Source of the DNA: Saprospiraceae bacterium
GTDB lineage: Bacteria > Bacteroidota > Bacteroidia > Chitinophagales > Saprospiraceae
Direction: 5' to 3'
Length of the DNA stretch: 57,897 nucleotides
NCBI GenBank assembly: GCA_016715105.1
Contig: JADKBO010000034.1
Coordinates: 1 to 57,897 of the forward strand
In this document: positions 51,090-57,897 of the stretch, piece by piece
How positions within the stretch are numbered: position 1 is the stretch's first letter
Layout: the number at the start of each line of letters is the position of its first letter
Made by a program: the position numbers and the translations under genes
The notes under the pieces: model-generated
Databases searched by the model: none
The model's input: the letters and a program-made list of their open reading frames with translations, nothing else
Told to the model about the DNA's origin: nothing

Positions 51090-54000
51090 ATGAACAAGAT
51101 TTCTACCAACTCACTATTAGGTGTCAAACATGCATTAATGGCATTAGCCATGATTGTTAGTGCGAGTCAATTTATGTACGCACAGGTACTACCACCAACT
51201 TCAGGCCCATGCCCAGGTGGCAACTCCATTGGAGGAACTGCCTACATGGACATGAATTTTGACGGTACCGACGATGCTTCTGGGGGGTTCGCTGGTGTCT
51301 TTGTTTATCTATATGATAATTGTTCTGCAACACCTAATCTTCCAGTGGATTCTGTGCTAACTGATTCCAATGGTGAATATTTCTTTACTCGACCTGTAGG
51401 AAGTTATAGAATTGAGTTTGAGTTGAAAGGCGAATGCGACCACCTTGTCTTTGGGCCGGCTGGTGGCAGTGGTGGCTCTGATGTGCAGTTCGTGACAGCA
51501 CCTGGTTGTTCATTTGATGTTGGAGTTGCGGATCCTGCAAAGTATTGCCAAGTTAATCCAGCGTTGGTAACCTCTTGTTTTGTTTCAGGTGATCCATCTG
51601 CTCCAGGGAAACCGCAAGATGCTTTAATTACTTGGGCATCAAACCTTTCTGGAACAGTTGGTGCTAAAACATCCCTTTCCAATGCAGCTTTTTTAGGAAC
51701 GCTTTGGGGAATAGCTTATGCTAAAAGTACAAAAACATTATACACTAGTCCAGTTCTTAAAACTCATTCAGGACTTGGAGCAGGAGGTTTGGACGTGATA
51801 TATAGCGTAGATCCAAACACCGCTATTGCATTTGAATGGATAGATTTAGGTGATTTGGGAATTCAAGTGAGTGATTTTGGAACGGGTTTAAATGACGGAC
51901 AATTTCCAACCAATACCGGTCGAGGATTGAATGTGGAACCTCAATATGATGCTGATGCTCATACAAGGATTGGTAAAGTAGGCATTGGAGACTTAGAAAT
52001 AAGTGATGATGAAAAGACTTTATACTTTGTCAACCTACATAATAAAAGTTTATATGCTATTGATATTGCTACAAAAACAATTGTATCTGGTTTTCCTTTA
52101 CTCATACCAAGTCCAACTTGTACAGGAGGTACAAATAGACCTTTCGCCCTAGGTAAAGATGAAGGAAGAATTTACGTAGGAACTTTATGTGACGGTGGAA
52201 CTTCAGGAGCAAATCCACCTGTAGCGGCACCTGCGAATAATACCACAATCAATGATGCTGGTGTAGCCAATCTTTCTGCCACAGTATATAGACTTACTGG
52301 CCTCACATTCCAACAAGTTTTGGGACCATTTAGTCTAGCATATGAAAGAGAACCTATGGATGCTTACAACGGTACTATAAATACAACAGTTGACAATTGG
52401 TACCCATGGCAAGACAACGCTGTAATTCCGCCCAATGGTTTCGTGCCTTCAGGATCAACCGCTTATCCGACTCCATTGTTTACGGATATAGAATTTGCTG
52501 ACAATGATAATTTAATAATGGGTTTTAGTGATCGCACAGCACTGCAATTGGGTTTCCAAAACTATGGTGTATCTCCAAGTACGGCTCTTCAATCTGCTGT
52601 TGCAGGTGGGGATATTTTGCATGCATGTAAAGCTACAGCAACTGCTACGAGTAAAAACAACACTTGGAATATTGAAGGTGCTGGATGTACAAGTTCAGGT
52701 GGCCACGCCTTAGGTACTAACACAAGTTCATACACTGATGCAGGTTGGACACCAACAAATGGCGGCAACCCAGTAGGTGAATATTACACTGGAGATTTTT
52801 TCCATAGTTCTGGAACAACAACCAACCCAATGGGTAGACCAGGCCATGGAGAAATTGTAAATGGTGGTTTGGCTCTAATTCCTAAATCAGGGCAAGTGAT
52901 CGCTACAGCTTTTGATCCGGTAACAGGAGCTGCAAATTTTAATACAGGTGGTATTATCAAGTTGGATAATATTACTGGACAAAGAGCTGGAAATGGCTTT
53001 CAAATTTATGACGATACCGATATCGCTACTGCAGGAAAAGGTGTTGGTTTAGGAGATTTGGAAGCAATGTGTGAAGTTCCTCCTTTCCAAATTGGATCCT
53101 ATGTGTGGGAAGACACAGATAACGATGGAATTCAAGATCCTTGTTTAGAGATGCCTATTGTAGGTCTCATGGTGAGTATCTATGATACATCAGATTTAAT
53201 TAACCCCATTGCTACTACCACAACGGGACCTGATGGATCTTATTATTTTGACAATGGTGACATTGATCCAGCCACTCCTTATTATATTGTATTTGGAAAT
53301 GGTACTTCTCCCACTGTTGAAGATGGTGCTGGAACTACCTATGTTGCAACAACTCCTAATACTGGCGAAGGTTTGAGCCCAGACAATAATGATTCAGACG
53401 CAACCAGTGATCCTGGATTATTTAATGGAGCTCCCTTTATATTATTCACTTCACCAGTTTCTGGATCAAATTTCTCCTTTGACTTGGGTTTATTAGCCTG
53501 TCCTTATATTCAAAACCCATCTGTTGCTCAAAACATATGTGAAGGAACAGCGGGAGCTAATATGACCGTAGAAGTAGGTGCTAATGATCCAAATCTTATA
53601 AAGTTTGTGGTTTTCACGACGGACCAAATGGCAGGAGCTTCTCCAACACCAACAGAAGCTGCAGCGATATATGCAGGTACAATGATTGGAATGCCAGTGA
53701 CACCTACAGGTGGGGCAGAACCATACATTGCAACTTTAACTGCAGCAGCAGCCGATTGGGCAAATACGGCTCCAGGCACATACTATGTTTACGCTATTTT
53801 AAATACGGGGGCAAGTGATGTTTGTATGCCAGCTGCAGAAATAGTCATTACTATTGCAGAAAGACCAACCATTCTCGCTGCAGATTATATTATTTGTGAG
53901 TCAGGTCCAGGTGCTGGAGCGGTTATAGATTTGTCAACCATCGTTCAGAATCCTGATGGTGCAACCTTAACTTTTACAGATCTTGCTTCATCTCCTTACA

Positions 54001-54404
54001 ATACTCCTCATAATTTCGCAGCAGGTGGACCTTATAGTGTGGACGTAATAGCAAGTAATCCGGCTGTACCAGGTTGTGAGAGCAGAGACACATTTACGGT
54101 AGAAGTTTTGCCTTTTCCCGAATTGGTAGTTATAAATGACACCATTTGTAGAGGAAGTTCGGTCGATTTAAACACCTTGGTTGTTAGCCATACAGGAGAC
54201 GACTTGGAGTTTTATACTACTTTGATTGATGCTCAAAATGGTACCAATGAGCTTTTTTTAGTCAATGTGACTCCAACTACAGCAACAAACTATTTTGTAA
54301 AAAGTGTTTTGGATCCAACGATTAGTGGTTGTGAAGCTATCAGCAAAGTCACCTTATTTTTGAGATCTGCAAACTGTTATTCTATAGGGGTGAGCGGGCC
54401 ATAG
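51090..54404 (+). CDS. Large SdrD-like surface protein, copy B (intact)
   Basis: Protein of 1104 aa, the only full-length family member here. Signal peptide MNKISTNSLLGVKHALMALA ... QVLPP; first SdrD_B-like domain about 40-115 (SIGGTAYMDMNFDGTDD); a long beta-propeller-like region about 150-660 (LWGIAYAKSTKTLYTSPV, ISDDEKTLYFVNLHNKSLYA); second SdrD_B about 667-800 (GSYVWEDTDNDGIQDPCLE); Ig-like domains to the end, closing SANCYSIGVSGP. No known sorting tag. The ATG at 51090 is used as start, but the frame is open from ATG 50925 and an extension of exactly 55 codons is shared with copy C. No indels in 3.3 kb, unlike copies A and C. Probably secreted or surface-bound. Confidence 0.82.
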   Translation: MNKISTNSLLGVKHALMALAMIVSASQFMYAQVLPPTSGPCPGGNSIGGTAYMDMNFDGTDDASGGFAGVFVYLYDNCSATPNLPVDSVLTDSNGEYFFTRPVGSYRIEFELKGECDHLVFGPAGGSGGSDVQFVTAPGCSFDVGVADPAKYCQVNPALVTSCFVSGDPSAPGKPQDALITWASNLSGTVGAKTSLSNAAFLGTLWGIAYAKSTKTLYTSPVLKTHSGLGAGGLDVIYSVDPNTAIAFEWIDLGDLGIQVSDFGTGLNDGQFPTNTGRGLNVEPQYDADAHTRIGKVGIGDLEISDDEKTLYFVNLHNKSLYAIDIATKTIVSGFPLLIPSPTCTGGTNRPFALGKDEGRIYVGTLCDGGTSGANPPVAAPANNTTINDAGVANLSATVYRLTGLTFQQVLGPFSLAYEREPMDAYNGTINTTVDNWYPWQDNAVIPPNGFVPSGSTAYPTPLFTDIEFADNDNLIMGFSDRTALQLGFQNYGVSPSTALQSAVAGGDILHACKATATATSKNNTWNIEGAGCTSSGGHALGTNTSSYTDAGWTPTNGGNPVGEYYTGDFFHSSGTTTNPMGRPGHGEIVNGGLALIPKSGQVIATAFDPVTGAANFNTGGIIKLDNITGQRAGNGFQIYDDTDIATAGKGVGLGDLEAMCEVPPFQIGSYVWEDTDNDGIQDPCLEMPIVGLMVSIYDTSDLINPIATTTTGPDGSYYFDNGDIDPATPYYIVFGNGTSPTVEDGAGTTYVATTPNTGEGLSPDNNDSDATSDPGLFNGAPFILFTSPVSGSNFSFDLGLLACPYIQNPSVAQNICEGTAGANMTVEVGANDPNLIKFVVFTTDQMAGASPTPTEAAAIYAGTMIGMPVTPTGGAEPYIATLTAAAADWANTAPGTYYVYAILNTGASDVCMPAAEIVITIAERPTILAADYIICESGPGAGAVIDLSTIVQNPDGATLTFTDLASSPYNTPHNFAAGGPYSVDVIASNPAVPGCESRDTFTVEVLPFPELVVINDTICRGSSVDLNTLVVSHTGDDLEFYTTLIDAQNGTNELFLVNVTPTTATNYFVKSVLDPTISGCEAISKVTLFLRSANCYSIGVSGP

Positions 54405-55288
54405 TCCAGCAATAAATGAAGAAAAAGGTTTAAATAAAATTGTTGAGGAATATGTTTAAGATTATTCACTTTATTTTTATAAATTCAAACTTGAGAAGCT
54501 TGCCATTTAATTGGAATGTTAAAGGATCAAAAATGATATCAAAAATAGAGTCAAAATTAATTTTGATAGGAAAAGTTTCAAGAAGTTAAAAGTCAAATAT
54601 TTAACATTTTACATATTAAAAAATAAAGTACTGTTTAAATATGCTCTTTTACTTTGAGTTGTAATTATATTAAATATTATATATTTTTATAAAATATTTT
54701 AAATCAATTAATTATATATGTTAAAAAAAAATTTATGTTTATATATTTTAATTGATCAATGTTTTTAATAATTTTGTCAACTTAAGTCAATTTTTAGATA
54801 CTCTTAACATAGCAATAGTTGGAATCGAATGTATCTGAAAACGATTTATGGTTTTTTAAAATTAAGGTTACTGAAAAATATTTGTAAGAAAATTACTCAA
54901 ATCCAATGGTTTATCTATGCGATTAAAATGTAATTTGTAAAAAAAATATGGTTTAAATTTAAACTATAACTTATTGATTATTAAAGACATAATATATTTT
55001 TTTTTAAAAATATAAGAAAATATTAAAAAAATGGTGCATTTTTTGCATTTTTGTCTTTGCTAATAATAGAGGTCATGCTTTTTTCTTGCAAATGTTATAA
55101 AGTACAAATTAAGAACACTACCAATGATGTATTACACTAACTCTAAGATGCTGAAGGAATTAGCATTGCATAGAAATCGAGGTGAAAAAGCCTTTATCAA
55201 AATGATAATCAATTCTGGTTTAATTCAAATAAACCATTCCATATTATATTACTTATCTCAGAAATTTACCGTAAAAAATCTTTTATCC
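54405..55288. other. AT-rich intergenic DNA and conserved leader of copy C
   Basis: No gene seen to about 54890. Blocks shared with the leader of copy B: CTCAAATCCAATGGTTTATC (54897; 392 bp before ATG 55289), CATTTTTTGC (about 258 bp before) and AAGAACACTACCAATGATG (55111; 178 bp before). The final 165 bp (from ATG 55124) is again an in-frame extension. Confidence 0.6.
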
Positions 55289-57897
55289 ATGAACAAGATT
55301 TCTACCAAGTTACTATTAAGAGTCAACCTTGTAATGATTTTACAATTTATGCTCTTACATTTTGCGACTGCTCAATATAGCTGCCCCGCATGTACACAAA
55401 CAGTTAATACTAATAATGCGACAGTAAATGCCACAGGTGGTATAGACGTCATTTGCATTACTGCAAGTGTAACCAATACCACTTTAAATAATTTGAATAC
55501 GGGCGATATTGTTTGTGTCTCACCAGGAGTAACATGGACCATGCCTTCAAATCTCAATTTCAATGGGTTGGTTACTTTCAGAATTGGAGAGGGGGCAAAT
55601 GTCACCTTACCTGGAGGGGGTAGTACTGGTAATTTGCAAATTGACAACTGGGGAAATTTAACTTTCACCAATACTAGTGGAGTGAGTTTTGTAGCAAATG
55701 GTGGCTCAACGATGCTAGTTAATAATTATGTTGGAGGTATTATTGATGGTACAATGGTAGCCAATGTGACCTTTGGAAACGGATCAGATTTTTTCAATCA
55801 AGGTACCATGAATTTCAACAACCTTGAACTGGCAGAAGCTCTAAGTCCATTCAATGATGCTAGCGGTGTCATCAATATAAAAAGAACTATTTATATACAC
55901 TCCTTTGGCTTTGAAGACTATGGTTTTATAAATACAACTTGTGAAGATACGGGAACTCCAGCTTGGAATACTTTCTGGATAACTCAAGCTGCCAATGGTT
56001 GCGGATTGACAGTGGGCGATAAAGGCCCTTTTTCTGTTTTATTTGGTCCAAATACTTGCACCGTAATTGAAGGGGTTTCTGTTATAGGTGGACCGGTCAT
56101 GATTAATGGATACTATGAAGTAAGCGGAGATTTTACGGTTAATAAACTAGTATCAGGTACAGGAAATATCGTTGTGCAAATGGTGTAAAGTAGAACTCAA
56201 GGTGATGGAGTTTTAACCGGTGGAGTAAATTTTTATGACGTAAATACCGCTTTGGGCTTTGGAAACCCAATGTGGAGATGGTGCTTTTTCCATGGACTGG
56301 ACTTCAATAATGGTAATCCTCAGGACAATTTTGTTGTTTCCAGGCACTCAACCAGTAAATCCCTGGTTAGTGGGTGGAACTTGTAGCGTTGCTACATCCG
56401 GGCTCTCTGCTTTGATGTGTAATAATGCAACCACCACAATGTCTGCAGCTGATGATTATTTAACCTTTAGTTTGAATCCTACGGGAACAGACTTGGCTGC
56501 GACTTATAATGTAACTGTAAGTGCGGGTACGATCACGCCTACAAGTGCTTCCTACGGAGCGGCTACAAGTTTTCAATTACAAGCAGGTTCAGCTGGTGGT
56601 GGAAACGTTGTTGTAACCATCACAGATGCTGATGACCCAAGCTGTCAATTCATGGTAAATATTGTGGATCTAGGTTCATGCTCATCGGTAATGCCGGGAA
56701 ACTTTGACTTGGCATTAACAAAAGCTATAAGCAGTGTCCCATCTCCGGCAACTGTTGGTTCAAATGTGACTTACACACTGACAGTTATAAATCAGGGAGA
56801 TGTAGATGCAACCAATATAGCAATCACTGACTTTATTCCAACAGGTCTAACGCTTAATGACCCTGATTGGACAATGTTGGTAATACTGCTGTTTTAAATA
56901 TGCCAATAGCTTCATTGCCAGCTATGACCCAAACAACGGTAGACATTACTTTTACCATAAATAATCAAACAAGTAGCAGCATAACTAATACCGCCGAAAT
57001 AAGTAGCGCAACAGGTGGAACTGACCTTGATTCCAGTCCAGGAAATGGTACAGGTGGAAGTGCTGAAGATGATTTTGGTTCGGTGGCTTTGGATGTATGT
57101 ATACCTCCAAATATACTGGCAGAAGACTATATTATTTGTGAGTCAGGTATAGAGACTGGAGCTGATATCGATTTATCTACCATCGTTCAGAATCCTGATG
57201 GAGCAACCTTGACGTTTACAGATCTTGCTTCAACTCCTTACAGCATTCCTCAAAATTTCTCAGCAGGTGGACCTGATAATGTTGATGTCATGGCTAGTGA
57301 CCCATCAATACTGGGATGAAAGTAAAGATACTTTCACAGTGGAAGTTTTGCCTTTTCCAGAAGCAGACACCATCTGCCCCGGACAAACATATACTTGACT
57401 GCTGCCACTGGTCTTACTTCTATCACTTGGTTTAGAGTTGACGAAGGGGACACAACTAGTGTTGGAACAGGATCTACTTATATGGTTATAGCTCCCGGTC
57501 TTTATTTTATTCAGCGGCAGATCAAGCAGGATGTGATGAATTCATGCTGCCCTGCAGTTTTGTTGAAGGTGCTTGTATGAGCATTGGCTCTCGTTTGGTT
57601 TGATAATAACAATGATGGAATCTATGACGAAGCACAAGAAAATCCTATACCTGGGGTGACTTTGGCTCTTTTGGATGGCGCTGGAATGCCAGTAGACGAT
57701 CCAAACCAAGCAGGATTCCAACCGTATGTTACAACAACAAATTCAACTGGCGACTACCTTTTTGAAAACCTTCCAGAAGGAACTTATCAAATCCAAATTG
57801 GAGCTTCCAATTTCAGTGGTCCAGGTGCTTTAGTAAATACCATTTCTTCTACACCAACTGATGCGGCAGATAATCAAACTGAAAATAATGACAATGG
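55289..57897 (+). pseudogene. Large DUF11/SdrD-like surface protein, copy C, frameshifted and cut by the window end
   Basis: Signal peptide MNKISTKLLLRVNLVMILQF, then the same order as copy A: DVICITASVTNTTLNN region, FDLALTKAISSVPSPATVGS DUF11 domain, then an Ig domain closest to copy B (NPDGATLTFTDLASTPY), and an SdrD_B-like domain (GSLVWFDNNNDGIYDEAQE) continuing past 57897. Frame changes at about 56174, 56188, 56260-56300, 56873, 57316, 57400, 57505 and 57577; density rises toward the window end. Each can be fixed by comparison with A or B. So a mosaic of A-like front and B-like back. Whether truly dead or misassembled cannot be decided here. Confidence 0.7.

Noticed and set aside
1..57897. 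CRISPR arrays, tRNA or rRNA genes, integrases, insertion sequences
   Set aside because: Looked for and none seen; the tandem arrays lack spacers and the repeats lack transposase genes.

Overview
The window looks like a chromosome segment of a free-living, aerobic member of the Bacteroidota, most likely near Saprospiria or Chitinophagia. Reasons: low G+C by eye, Bacteroidota -7 promoter elements (TAnnTTTG) before many genes, lipoproteins, a type IX secretion sorting domain and a gliding-motility (CHU_C) C-terminal domain, a fused CzcA-TolC efflux protein, DUF1080 proteins beside a Gfo/Idh/MocA oxidoreductase, and huge DUF11/SdrD-like surface proteins. I saw no rRNA, tRNA, CRISPR array, transposase or phage gene.

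Layout. 0-1.4 kb: a MntA-HepT toxin-antitoxin pair and a DinB-fold protein. 1.6-4.2 kb (minus): a lipoprotein cytochrome, an ECF sigma factor and a single-TM protein with a barrel-like C-terminus that may be its anti-sigma factor. 4.3-10.3 kb (plus): a divalent-metal efflux operon (His-rich secreted protein, RND pump fused to its TolC-type channel, lipoprotein adaptor). 10.6-13.2 kb: YCII protein, GNAT acetyltransferase, heme lipoprotein. 13.7-18.5 kb (minus): Gfo/Idh/MocA oxidoreductase, three DUF1080 proteins and fmt. 18.6-22.7 kb: polyprenol/phytol-kinase-like protein, nitroreductase, YceI, DUF1801 and a lipid kinase. 22.9-29 kb: a gliding-motility-type surface protein, a PPOX flavoprotein and a GH9 cellulase with a secretion tag. 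29.4-36.3 kb: a DUF234-type ATPase between palindromic repeats, lepB, a membrane Fe-S oxidoreductase and a helical repeat protein. 36.5-45.6 kb: a complete ammonium assimilation block (P-II, AmtB, porin, GltB, GltD). 45.9 kb to the end: a lysyl-oxidase-like secreted protein and a degenerating tandem family of large surface proteins.

Two patterns go beyond gene annotation. First, gene 3' ends carry a shared vocabulary of short tandem repeats (11-bp and 16-bp units, GA-rich runs that are purine-rich in the mRNA sense, and GAGCTTCG-type units), mixed in different combinations. Second, single-base frameshifts, mostly at homopolymers, are concentrated in genes for large secreted proteins (22.9-23.7 kb and 46-57.9 kb), plus one at the gltD start, while the other genes are intact. 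In the final region a paralogous family has intact, frameshifted and fossil copies, a shared 390-bp leader, a shared 55-codon in-frame extension ahead of the signal peptide, and a shared C-terminal module.
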